From the NCBI RefSeq assembly GCF_050410775.1, contig NZ_CP191229.1: a DNA stretch of 64,000 bases. One strand, 5' to 3'. Below, in pieces: positions 41,893 to 49,730 of this stretch. Origin of the DNA: Erwinia sp050410775 (GTDB lineage Bacteria; Pseudomonadota; Gammaproteobacteria; Enterobacterales; Enterobacteriaceae). The number at the start of each line of letters is the position of its first letter. Position 1 is the first letter of the stretch. A program made the position numbers and the translations under genes. The notes below the pieces were generated by a model, which worked only from the letters and a program-made list of their open reading frames with translations, made no database searches and was not told the DNA's origin.

Positions 41893-42478
41893 TTATCAGA
41901 ATTTACTCGATGCCATTTTTAATGGCGATAAAGATATAGCTATCTTTGTTGTGGATGGTGTTCATTATTATCTTGTTGATAATAAGGATAATTACTGCAT
42001 CGACGTTAGGCCGGAATATAAGGCGTATATAGCTAAAGGATGGATGAAAGAGTCTCTGTATGACGAGGCAGTAAGCTCATTCAGAAATGGAATTACTGTA
42101 TTATCTAAGGATAGCTTTAAAGATTACATAACCCGAAATGATGTTGCTGTTTATACAGTTGACTGGATGACATCATTCTTCACATTGGGTAGAGATGACG
42201 GGCAGCTTGTCAGTTTTTATGATTATGTTGAGCGATTTTTATCTACATTAACAGACTCAGTATCAGTTGAGTGGGATAGCTGGAGAATGCGGCTACCTAA
42301 ATTTTATATTAATTTTGACAAAAAAATATATCGTCATACTGATTGGGATAGAAGTCACGAAGCGTCTGTACCTTCTGATTGGAACGCTCAAGCAAATAGT
42401 GATTTTGGCTTGTTAGTACCAGACAAAGAGCAATATTGGCTTATTAATGGCATGAATTTTTGGAAATTACAGATGTAA
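41876..42478 (+). CDS. Immunity protein for the second cdiA fragment
   Basis: 200 residues beginning MNLTNDYQNLLDAIFNGDKD and overlapping the toxin end by 17 bases. AT-rich, acidic, with many aromatic residues (WDSWRMRLPKFYINFDKKIY); no signal peptide. Family not recognised. It is intact although its toxin gene cannot be exported, so it can protect against kin carrying this toxin. Confidence 0.72.
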   Translation: MNLTNDYQNLLDAIFNGDKDIAIFVVDGVHYYLVDNKDNYCIDVRPEYKAYIAKGWMKESLYDEAVSSFRNGITVLSKDSFKDYITRNDVAVYTVDWMTSFFTLGRDDGQLVSFYDYVERFLSTLTDSVSVEWDSWRMRLPKFYINFDKKIYRHTDWDRSHEASVPSDWNAQANSDFGLLVPDKEQYWLINGMNFWKLQM

Positions 42479-43306
42479 ATGGCGAAATCCCGCCCTCAGT
42501 GGCGGGATTTTACTGTTGAGAATAATGCGCTGAGCGTCCAGCAAAACCAGGATCGGGCCAAAGAAATGACCCAGTGCCAGGGAGATGCCTGTAGCGCTGT
42601 TATTGAAAAATATAAGAAAATAAATGCTGAGCAGCATGAAAGCGTTGTGAACTGCTCTGGTGCTCAGGATTGTGTTGATAAAGCAAATGAAGTTGGCCTG
42701 CAGCAGGCTGATTATGCTCAGCGTACCAGTGAACTGCTGGAAAAGGCACGTGCTAATGGTGGTCTAAGTCTGGCAGATCAGGATGAAGTTTCAGTCCTTC
42801 AGGTGACGACGATCCTGCTTGAGGCAGACAGAAACGCTGCAATTCATAACGCGCTGATGTCTGGTGATTCATCTGAGGCGAAGCAGCTTGCGATAAACTC
42901 GCTGGCCCAAGTAGCCGGAACCAGTGCTGCTGGGATTGCCACAAGGGTTGTCAAGGGGAAATCTAATACCCAGCCAGGAAACAGGATTGAAACAACACTC
43001 AAATCCGAAAAGAATTGGGAAAGCGCACGAAATAAAGCTTTGGATATCGTAGGTAATTTAGGTGCTAATGCTAAACCCGTTATTGGCCGCTTAGAAATTA
43101 GTGCTGGAAATGGAAAGGTGATCGGACGGAAATCCAGTGATGGTAAAATTGGTTGGCGTGTTGATTATGATCCTGAGAAAGGAACTCATATTAATATATG
43201 GGATTACTCTCAAGGTAAATGGCCGGGAAAAGCAGTGAAGCAGGTCATACCATTTGAAGGTAATGAAAAATCATTTGAAACCATATTGAAGCAGCTAAAC
43301 AGGTAG
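42479..43306 (+). CDS. Orphan CdiA-CT toxin (VENN-pretoxin-toxin) without export domain
   Basis: 275 residues. The ATG overlaps the preceding stop region (TAAATG), and the first twelve codons (MAKSRPQWRDFT) are encoded by the terminator hairpin, then VENNALSVQQNQDRAKEMTQ begins. Pretoxin part: SAVIEKYKKINAEQHESVVN, SGAQDCVDKANE, LLEADRNAAIHNALMSGDSS. The toxin tip from about residue 165 reads NRIETTLKSEKNWESARNKA ... GRKSSDGKIGWRVDYDPEKG, then HINIWDYSQGKWPGKAVKQV and IPFEGNEKSFETILKQLNR. I have seen this tip type in polymorphic toxins, but cannot name its activity. No frameshift. Whether it is translated is unclear. Confidence 0.75.
   Translation: MAKSRPQWRDFTVENNALSVQQNQDRAKEMTQCQGDACSAVIEKYKKINAEQHESVVNCSGAQDCVDKANEVGLQQADYAQRTSELLEKARANGGLSLADQDEVSVLQVTTILLEADRNAAIHNALMSGDSSEAKQLAINSLAQVAGTSAAGIATRVVKGKSNTQPGNRIETTLKSEKNWESARNKALDIVGNLGANAKPVIGRLEISAGNGKVIGRKSSDGKIGWRVDYDPEKGTHINIWDYSQGKWPGKAVKQVIPFEGNEKSFETILKQLNR
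42485..42510 (+). terminator. Hairpin between immunity gene and orphan VENN toxin
   Basis: AAATCCCGCC/GGCGGGATTT around CTCAGT, 7 bases past the immunity stop and 4 bases before a VENN-coding sequence. Confidence 0.78.
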
Positions 43307-43311
43307 GGAAA

Positions 43312-43686
43312 ATGACCTTATTCGAAGAATGTAAAGAAGCACTTAGCCCTGATTTTGTTGTGATTGAACCTCAGAGCCAGAAGGATGTTGTTGATGTTTT
43401 GAATAAGTATTTTCTTGTAAATGGAAATATTGCGTGGTCCGAAATTCAACACTCGGATTATGAAGATATCAATGAGATTTTAATGAAGCATAATCTTAAA
43501 AATGATGATGTTTTCGTCTTTGCAGATGATGTGGGCATTCCTATATTCAGGACTAAGTTGGGTTCGATAGCTAAAAATATCTATGATGTTACAGCGTTAT
43601 CATCTAAGTTGTTAATTTTTAATGATGAAATTATATTATATCCTTTATTTCCAACTGAAAGAATCCGTTTCGGAATAAAAAATTAG
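43312..43686 (+). CDS. Immunity protein of the orphan VENN toxin
   Basis: 124 residues beginning MTLFEECKEALSPDFVVIEP, 5 bases after the toxin stop. NGNIAWSEIQHSDYEDINEI is a segment I associate with CDI immunity proteins partnered with this toxin type. AT-rich, acidic and soluble. Intact toxin and immunity here make this the only complete orphan pair of the array. Confidence 0.75.
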   Translation: MTLFEECKEALSPDFVVIEPQSQKDVVDVLNKYFLVNGNIAWSEIQHSDYEDINEILMKHNLKNDDVFVFADDVGIPIFRTKLGSIAKNIYDVTALSSKLLIFNDEIILYPLFPTERIRFGIKN

Positions 43687-43697
43687 CAGTTAAAATT

Positions 43698-43725
43698 ATA
43701 AAACCCGGCCTTTCAATGACCGGGA
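43698..43725 (+). terminator. Hairpin after the orphan immunity gene
   Basis: CCCGG/CCGGG stem with a longer loop about 20 bases past the immunity stop; weaker than the others of the array. Confidence 0.5.
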
Positions 43726-43747
43726 TCGTTCCGTTAGTTCGAGCCAG

Positions 43748-44038
43748 TCAATTATCTAAAAGCACCCGCCACTCAACCACCCACTCCGGGATCTTGCACT
43801 TCTGCGGCGTGGCAACCAGCTCAATATATGCCGCAATCTCCCGCTGCTTACGTTCAGACAGCTTCTTGCAGGCCTTACGTAGCGTGGTCACCACTTCCGG
43901 CTCGGCGGGCAGTTCCGGCTGCGGCTCCTGGCGGGTAATAATCAGGCAGTCCTGCATCACCCGCACGTTAACCGGCGTCCCTGTCGTGAATCCCGCCTCC
44001 TCCAGCCAGTGGCCTTTCAGCGTAATGGACGTCAGCAT
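43748..44038 (-). pseudogene. SymE-like toxin remnant 1
   Basis: On the minus strand MLTSITLKGHWLEEAGFTTG, then TPVNVRVMQDCLIITRQ matches the AbrB-like core of SymE-type toxins (LKG.WLEEAGF.TG). The rest (EPEVVTTLRKACKKLSERKQ) is a family C-terminal extension. The usual N-terminal part is replaced at 44038 by cdiA sequence, so the gene is truncated. SymE genes are common companions of Rhs and CDI loci. Confidence 0.65.
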
Positions 44039-44039
44039 C

Positions 44040-45488
44040 AGCCCAGTTTTCGATAAAGAGAAAGAGCAGAAGCGGCTGCAGGCGTCGCAGCTGGTGGGTG
44101 AAATCGCCGGACAGATGGCAACCATGGTGAATACCTGGGGCGATATCGAGGCGATGAAAAAAGCCAATGCAGCACTGGGGCCGGTACCTGAAGGCCTCAG
44201 TGAGAAAGACCGTGCTGAAGAAGTCAAAAAGCGGCGCAACAGCCAGTATTATCAGGACGTCATAGGTGAGTATGGCACCGGCAGTAAAAACCAGATGGTG
44301 GTTCAGGCCATCGGTGGCGTGCTGCAGGGCCTGGTGAACGGCAGTATATCGCAGGCGGTGGCGGGCGGCGTTAACCCGCTGATGGCGCAGACGATTAAGG
44401 CGTACACGACCAACCCGGATAACACCACTGATAAAGAAGCTAACCTGATGGCGCATGCGGTCTGGGGCGCGGTGGCGGCCCAGATGTCGGGCGGAAATGC
44501 CGGAGCGGGTGCGGCGGGTGCCTTCAGTGCCGAGCTGGCGGCGCGCTATATAACCGAAAACTACTACAACGCCAGGACAGCTGACGAAATCAGTCGTCTG
44601 CCGGAAAGCGACCGTCAGGAAATCAGCCTGCTGAGCACCCTGGCAGCCGGCGCCGCGGGCGGGTTGATTGGTGACAGTATGGCTGCTACGGTGACAGGTG
44701 CGCAGGCCGGGAAGAATGCGGTTGAGAATAATGCGCTGAGCGCTACACAATCTCTTGCCTTCGACAAAGAATTGTCGGATTGCCGTAAATCAGGCGGTGA
44801 CTGCCAGGCCGTTATTGATAAGTGGAAGCAGGTGAGCGATAAGCAAAGCGCAGAAACCGACCAGAAATTTCAGGACGACCCGCTGGGAGTCCAGGTATGG
44901 GATAAGGAAGTGGCCCAGGGCGGTTATGATATGGCAGAGCGTCCCGGCTGGATCGGTAATCTTCCTGGTGTGGATGTGATGACCAGCGAGGAAGCCAAAG
45001 CGTACGTTCAGCAGTGGAACGGTCAGGATCTGGCGAAGATAGATGTAAACAGCCCTGAGTGGGTAAAATATGCGGCGTTTGCATCAGATCCTGAGAATCA
45101 GGCAGCATTAGCTTCATTGGTTAAATCGGGCAATGATCTTTTTAAGCTTGCTAAGACAACTGTTTCGAATATAGCTCAAGGTGGAGTATCGACAGGCATA
45201 AAGAGCATGCAAACAGGGTTGAGAAACCCCCAGCAAGTAGACCAGATAAAAAATGACATGACGTCAGAAAATTATAGGTTTAATGCTCCTGAAGGCCGTA
45301 TAGCTGGATATATAGATAGTAAGGGAAATTATTATATATCTGAAGGTGACCATCGGATGGTGGCTGCTCAGGAAATATATAAAAAGACTGGAGATAAATC
45401 TTACATAGATAAATTACTTCAAAATGGCTCATGGACTCAGACAAAGAATGCTCCAGCAGGAGCTAAATCTATGCCGACAAGGAAGTGA
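44040..45488 (+). pseudogene. cdiA 3' fragment with pretoxin, VENN and ParB-like toxin tip
   Basis: The CdiA-like sequence starts at SPVFDKEKEQKRLQASQLVG and includes the conserved pretoxin (MAHAVWGAVAAQMSGGNAGA), VENN at 44721 and a 255-residue tip. The tip ends with GRIAGYIDSKGNYYISEGDH then RMVAAQEIYKKTGD, which resembles the ParB/Srx-like fold motif (EGxHRxxAA); inferred only. The frame is open further upstream to 43716, but that part is antisense to the symE remnant and is not CdiA. No start or export domain, so a silent cassette. Confidence 0.78.
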
Positions 45489-45495
45489 TGATCTT

Positions 45496-45840
45496 ATGGA
45501 GAATGATATCCTTATGAAAAAAAATGAGATATATGTAAAAATGTTATCTCTTTCCCTGCCTTACATCAGAAATATTCAGTCATTGGATGAAAAAGATAAA
45601 GGGCGTGATATATCGTGCTACTTTGAAGCTGAATTAGTACATAACCTAATGCATACACTGCTCATCTCAGACTTCGTTGAGCATGATTTATGGTTCTTAA
45701 ATAATCAAGCAAAATACTATTTTGAGAAATGCAGTGAAGACATATCACCTAACTATATTCAACACGTTAAATATATAGAATCATTATTTAAATTGGTTCC
45801 TGATGAATTAAAGTCTAAGCTACAATGGCAAGGCCCTTGA
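45496..45840 (+). CDS. Immunity protein for the ParB-like toxin cassette
   Basis: 114 residues from the ATG at 45496 (MENDILMKKNEIYVKMLSLS), 7 bases after the toxin stop, preceded by a GAAGTGATG context rather than a strong ribosome site. AT-rich, acidic, many aromatic residues; soluble. Followed by a strong terminator. Family not recognised; assigned from position. Confidence 0.68.
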   Translation: MENDILMKKNEIYVKMLSLSLPYIRNIQSLDEKDKGRDISCYFEAELVHNLMHTLLISDFVEHDLWFLNNQAKYYFEKCSEDISPNYIQHVKYIESLFKLVPDELKSKLQWQGP

Positions 45841-45841
45841 T

Positions 45842-45872
45842 AAAAATCCCAGCACTCGCGGCTGGGATTTTT
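45842..45872 (+). terminator. Terminator of the ParB-like toxin cassette
   Basis: AAAAATCCCAGC/GCTGGGATTTTT, 12 base pairs around a seven-base loop, just past the immunity stop. Confidence 0.88.
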
Positions 45873-45890
45873 ATCTTTATAACCAGCAAG

Positions 45891-46148
45891 TTAACCCAGA
45901 CTGTGCCACTCCACCGTTCCATCCGGGATCCTGCGTAGCCGCTTCTGCGGCGTGGCAACCAGCTCAATAAACGCCGCTGTCTCCCGCTGCTTGCGGGCCT
46001 ACAGCTTCTTGCAGGCCCGCTTCAGCGTGGTCACCACCTCTGGCTCGGCGGACAGTTCCGGCTGCGGCCCCTGTCGGGTAATAATCAGGCAGTCCTGCAT
46101 TACCCGCACGTTAACCGGCGTCCCTGTTGTGAATCCCGCCTCCTCCAT
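45891..46148 (-). pseudogene. SymE-like toxin remnant 2 with premature stop
   Basis: Minus-strand reading EEAGFTTGTPVNVRVMQDCL, then IITRQGPQPELSAEPEVVTT, closely follows the first symE remnant (about 90% identical DNA over 200 bases). A TAG at 45999-46001 replaces the Ser codon after ACKKL, and the 5' part of the gene is missing. Confidence 0.65.
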
Positions 46149-46201
46149 AGAAAACTAGGTAGCTTCAACAAAGAAATTAAAGAATTGAAGGGAAAAAAAT
46201 G
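46148..46201 (+). pseudogene. Toxin C-terminal tail left before an immunity gene
   Basis: RKLGSFNKEIKELKGKK and a stop overlap the next start by four bases (ATGA). No start and no domain; it looks like the last 17 residues of a deleted toxin. Confidence 0.5.
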
Positions 46202-46699
46202 ATTTTTGGTCAACCTTTTGAATTTGCTGTTTTTTACGAGATTTTAGAAAAAACAGAGGATAATTACTGGAAGTATGGAATCTTTAATTTTTTTATCGAG
46301 GATGAAATATATCCATCGAAAGGATCAAACTATACATTACATATGGCTATTAATTATTTAAAAGATAGTCAGGAAGAAATAAATAGTTGTAATAATGTCG
46401 GGTTGTCCTTGTCAGAAAATGCGTTTGGGCTGCTAACGCAATTGGCTCACTCACATGGAATGCTTCTTGATAGTGATCCTGATGATCTTGAACTACCTGA
46501 TTCTGAATCGGTAGGGGTGTTTTTAAGCCCTGTCGAAATAGCAGACGCTGGATTCTATTTATTTTATTATCCTAAAGATAATGATTATGAGTGTTTAATA
46601 TACAGTTCAGATTATGGCAGCACTGCTAAAAAAAGTACTTTAAAGAAAGGAACGGTCAATAACGTGCTCCAAAAACTCCCTTATCAAGAAGCTATATAG
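46199..46699 (+). CDS. Orphan immunity protein, Imm42-like
   Basis: 166 residues beginning MIFGQPFEFAVFYEILEKTE, with an AGGGAAAAAA ribosome site. The MIFG start, an acidic, aromatic-rich body and a C-terminal NNVLQKLPYQ resemble the Imm42 immunity family as I recall it. The toxin that it once followed is deleted except for its tail, so this is an orphan that could still protect from other cells' toxin. Confidence 0.62.
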   Translation: MIFGQPFEFAVFYEILEKTEDNYWKYGIFNFFIEDEIYPSKGSNYTLHMAINYLKDSQEEINSCNNVGLSLSENAFGLLTQLAHSHGMLLDSDPDDLELPDSESVGVFLSPVEIADAGFYLFYYPKDNDYECLIYSSDYGSTAKKSTLKKGTVNNVLQKLPYQEAI

Positions 46700-46704
46700 A
46701 AATA

Positions 46705-47248
46705 AATCCCATTTTCGATAAGGAGAAAGAGCAGAAGCGGCTGCAGGCGTCGCAACTGGTGGGTGAAATCGCCGGACAGATGGCAACCATGGTGAATACC
46801 TGGGGCGATATCGAGGCGATGAAAAAAGCCAATGCAACACTGGGTCCGGTACCTGAAGGCCTCAGTGAGAAAGACCGTGCTGAAGAAGTCAAAAAGCGGC
46901 GCAACAGCCAGTATTATCAGGACGCCATAGGTGAGTATGGCACCGGCAGTAAAAACCAGATGGTGGTTCAGGCCATCGGTGGCGTGCTGCAGGGCCTGGT
47001 GAACGGCAGTATATCGCAGGCGGTGGCGGGCGGCGTTAACCCGCTGATGGCGCAGACGATTAAGGCGTACACGACCAACCACGGATAACACGACTGATAA
47101 AGAAGCTAACCTGATGACGCATGCGGTCTGGGGCGCAGTGGCGGCACAGATGTCGGGCGGAAATGCCGGAGCAGGCGCTGCGGGGGCCTTCAGTGCCGCG
47201 CTGGCGGCGCGCTACATAACCGAAAACTACTCGTTAGAAAGCCAGTAA
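46705..47248 (+). pseudogene. cdiA 3' fragment, no toxin, frameshifted
   Basis: Sequence PIFDKEKEQKRLQASQLVGE and onwards is nearly the same DNA as 44048-44570. Near 47080 an inserted base (AACCACGG instead of AACCCGG) breaks the frame, but the homology continues (THAVWGAVAAQMSGGNAGAG) until 47233. There is no VENN or toxin after it. It marks the right-hand end of the array. Confidence 0.82.
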
Positions 47249-47294
47249 ATCCTCCGTGAGATAGGTTGTCTGGGGAACGGCAGAGACGAGCCAT

Positions 47295-47528
47295 TTATGG
47301 CGCGTCTGCCTTCTTAAAGCCCCGAGTGCGTGGGGCAAATGGCCTCCCGGCCCGCGTTGAGCTGCGGCGCTTTCTGGCGGTCTGCAGTTGGCCGTTCGCC
47401 CGTTTAACATTACGCAGGATATTATACGTACTTCCGCGCCAGTCATCGGAAAATCCCAGAAGCATCCTGATACGTTCGCGCACAATCTGCGCTATGTCCT
47501 GCCCTCCCGCGTCCGGCAGCGGGTGCAA
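47295..47528 (-). pseudogene. Unidentified remnant at the right end of the CDI array
   Basis: An open frame with IAQIVRERIRMLLGFSDDWR then GSTYNILRNVKRANGQLQ and a basic, possibly altered end. No ribosome site or recognisable family; it may be part of a recombination-damaged accessory gene. Confidence 0.25.
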
Positions 47529-47655
47529 AACCCGACGTATGTAAGTTAGTACTTACATTGGAAACATGCTTAAACATTTATTTTGATTTTAGGTGATCGT
47601 TTGAGAGGTTTCTTATATCATTGGCTCTCCAACCAAAAACAATGGATTGTATTCA

Positions 47656-48033
47656 ATGAGAAAATCATTCTTTATTCTCGGGGCAGCTATTACCTTAGCT
47701 GCGTTGGCTGCTTATACGAGCTATTCAGTCGGTGGAAGCCGTCCTGAATATGTCGGACTGGCTGAAAAGGGCGCAAACAATATACTTCAGGCCGCATATG
47801 GTCCGGGTAAATGTCTTGCAAATCAAGAGGTAGATGGAAGCTGGGTAATGAATTGCAGCTATAACCATGGGGCAAACGTGGCTACATATTCTGTATTACC
47901 GCCCGAAAATGCACCCCATGCAGTGTATGGTAATTTCTACCTCGAAGCTAAAAATCAGTTTGCTGTAGAGAGTGCTCATAAAGGTCTGGGCCGCTTTCTT
48001 GAGGTCGGAACGGCTGGAGGCCATGCAGCCTGA
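47656..48033 (+). CDS. Hypothetical exported protein
   Basis: 125 residues from ATG 47656. N-terminal membrane segment MRKSFFILGAAITLAALAAY, then a periplasmic domain with two cysteines (GPGKCLANQ and VMNCSYN) able to form one disulphide. There is an upstream in-frame ATG at 47647; neither has a strong ribosome site. A good terminator follows. Family not recognised. Confidence 0.6.
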   Translation: MRKSFFILGAAITLAALAAYTSYSVGGSRPEYVGLAEKGANNILQAAYGPGKCLANQEVDGSWVMNCSYNHGANVATYSVLPPENAPHAVYGNFYLEAKNQFAVESAHKGLGRFLEVGTAGGHAA

Positions 48034-48084
48034 TCGATGCAAACAGCGTATAAGCGCATTCTTATTACGCCACAGAATTAAAGA

Positions 48085-48116
48085 GGTCAGCCACCGGGCT
48101 GGCCTTTTCTTTTTCC
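48085..48116 (+). terminator. Rho-independent terminator
   Basis: GGTCAGCC/GGCTGGCC with ACCG loop and a long T-rich tail, about 50 bases past the exported-protein gene. Confidence 0.88.
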
Positions 48117-48291
48117 GTACCTGGCTATTTGATGCGGCCAGTATTAAATCCCTTCCGGGAAATACTGGCGGTTTAACGTCCGGACTCTAAACCTTTTCCT
48201 GACCGGAAACAGAACGCTGGCATAATGATGACGCTCTCAGAGGGAAAAGCAGCGGGGGAAGTCGTTCTTATCAAAAAAGAGGCTCTCTGCT

Positions 48292-48450
48292 TTATCCCAG
48301 GTTCATGCCCGGCAACATATTCACAAAGTCAGCCGCCAGCAACATGAAACTGGGCACCAGAAAATTTTTGTGTTCCTTCCTGTAATACAGGGCAAACAGA
48401 ACTATTCCAGCCGTTATCATCGGAACTGCGATGATCAAATGTGTAGACAT
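48292..48450 (-). CDS. Small two-helix membrane protein (52 residues)
   Basis: MSTHLIIAVPMITAGIVLFA, then LYYRKEHKN and a second hydrophobic segment (FLVPSFMLLAADFVNML). It follows another tiny membrane-protein gene by 27 bases on the same strand. No known family. Coding is supported by the two-gene arrangement and hydrophobic pattern. Confidence 0.5.
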   Translation of the reverse strand: MSTHLIIAVPMITAGIVLFALYYRKEHKNFLVPSFMLLAADFVNMLPGMNLG

Positions 48451-48477
48451 GCCGGTTTCTTATGCAGATGGGGGTCG

Positions 48478-48588
48478 CTACGCCCAGTTCCAGGGCATCC
48501 AGTGATGCGTCAGAGCGAACATAATCAGCTCAAGCACGATAACCAGCGTCAGCAGAATGCCCAGCTTGTGGTTACATATCCAGTTCAA
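48478..48588 (-). CDS. Small single-helix membrane protein (36 residues)
   Basis: TTG start after AGGACTT; product NWICNHKLGILLTLVIVLEL then IMFALTHHWMPWNWA, one membrane helix flanked by Trp and His residues. First gene of a two-gene unit of tiny membrane proteins. Function unknown; the non-ATG start and short size make it tentative. Confidence 0.45.
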   Translation of the reverse strand: MNWICNHKLGILLTLVIVLELIMFALTHHWMPWNWA

Positions 48589-48937
48589 TTTTTAAGTCCT
48601 TCGGCACCTGGTTTACTGAACCTGAAGCGGTCGCAAGGGTGTCCCGATAGTTGCGTCAGGGGATTGCAGTGCCCGTTGTGCTGCGCCGTGGCTGACAGAG
48701 CATACAGGACGGGCCATATCATTAATGATTTCGCGCGTGGCTTCGTTTTACGGACATCAGCGGCCCTGTGGTTGACGTCTGTTCTCTGGCGTTAAGTCAG
48801 GGCTGATTCTTACCACATCATCTCGCCCCCTGAATAATACATTCCCTCTGTTTTTATACCAGACGCTTTTTATTCATCCGGCTTTGCCGTGAACGGATCG
48901 TTGATGCCGGCATGCCGTGAAGGCCTGAATTCAGGCA
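48589..48937. other. Intergenic region without a recognised gene
   Basis: Contains a perfect 14-base palindrome GCCTGAATTCAGGC at 48923-48936. Promoter of the tiny membrane-protein pair should lie near 48600-48650. Confidence 0.35.
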
Positions 48938-48961
48938 ATAAAAAAGGCCGCCGCAGCGACC
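48938..48961 (-). terminator. Rho-independent terminator (leftward)
   Basis: On the minus strand GGTCGC/GCGGCC around TGCG followed by TTTTTTATT, 20 bases past the gene ending at 48982. Confidence 0.82.
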
Positions 48962-48981
48962 TGATGGGTAGTAAAGGTATT

Positions 48982-49170
48982 TCAGGCCGTTTTCAGGGCC
49001 GTTACGGCAATATCCGAGCGGAAAATGCCAAGCTTTTTGGATTGATCTTCAAAAAAATCATTCAGCGCACGGACGGCATTTTCGCCCTGAATCATAAGGG
49101 TGCTTTCTGTAGCCTGTCCGCTTTTCTTAACCACATACTGCACTGACCAGCTCTTAAGTTGATTGTTCAT
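48982..49170 (-). CDS. Small hypothetical protein (62 residues)
   Basis: MNNQLKSWSVQYVVKKSGQA, then TESTLMIQGENAVRALNDFF. Soluble, alpha-beta, with a basic first half. The ATG at 49170 follows a GGGG-containing leader; a TTG further upstream in frame lacks support. Its own terminator follows. Small proteins like this occur in related enterobacteria but I cannot name the family. Confidence 0.6.
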   Translation of the reverse strand: MNNQLKSWSVQYVVKKSGQATESTLMIQGENAVRALNDFFEDQSKKLGIFRSDIAVTALKTA

Positions 49171-49469
49171 ATTTACGCCCCGGTTGTTCAATTAATCCCA
49201 CTCACATGAAGAAATCATCGACAGGAAGCGGTAAAACTTTAACCAATTTTCGGAATTTCCTTATATAAAGGCTCCGGCCAGGCAGCGCATGGAAAGTGGT
49301 CAGCAGGGTTTTAACGGGATTAAGACTTTTAAGTTGAGGGACTTACGCACAAAGGTGAGCTTTCCGCGCGCGTAACATACTGTAACTTTCTCCGGTCACG
49401 TTGCCAGTCTTACCCATAGTTATGGCTGCTACGCTTAGTGAGAAAATGAAACCAATACAGGAAATCGTG

Positions 49470-49730
49470 ATGTGTCCGAATAAAACTAAAATTGATCTTG
49501 GCTCAGACCGTATTGTTATTGAAAAACGCTACCGTGCGCTGAGCGCCCTTAACGATTTGCTGATTGGGATCTGGTTCCTGGCAGGCAGTATTCTTTTCTT
49601 TTATGACTCACTGATGACTGTCGGCACGTGGTTTTTCGTCGCCGGGAGCGTAGAGCTTATCTTCCGGCCGGTGATTAAACTGACTGAGCTGATTCATGTT
49701 AAACGTTTCTCCTCGCGAGACGCTTCCTGA
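49470..49730 (+). CDS. YrhK-like membrane protein
   Basis: 86 residues from an ATG after CAGGAAAT. The core RYRALSALNDLLIGIWFLAG, then SILFFYDSLMTVGTWFFVAG and a C-terminal LTELIHVKR form the two-helix YrhK-like domain, of unknown function. A longer open frame upstream is not needed. Single-gene unit. Confidence 0.75.
   Translation: MCPNKTKIDLGSDRIVIEKRYRALSALNDLLIGIWFLAGSILFFYDSLMTVGTWFFVAGSVELIFRPVIKLTELIHVKRFSSRDAS

Noticed and set aside
43716..44040. First 108 codons of the long frame leading into the ParB-like cassette as part of the toxin
   Set aside because: The sequence is antisense to the symE remnant and includes the terminator; it bears no resemblance to CdiA.
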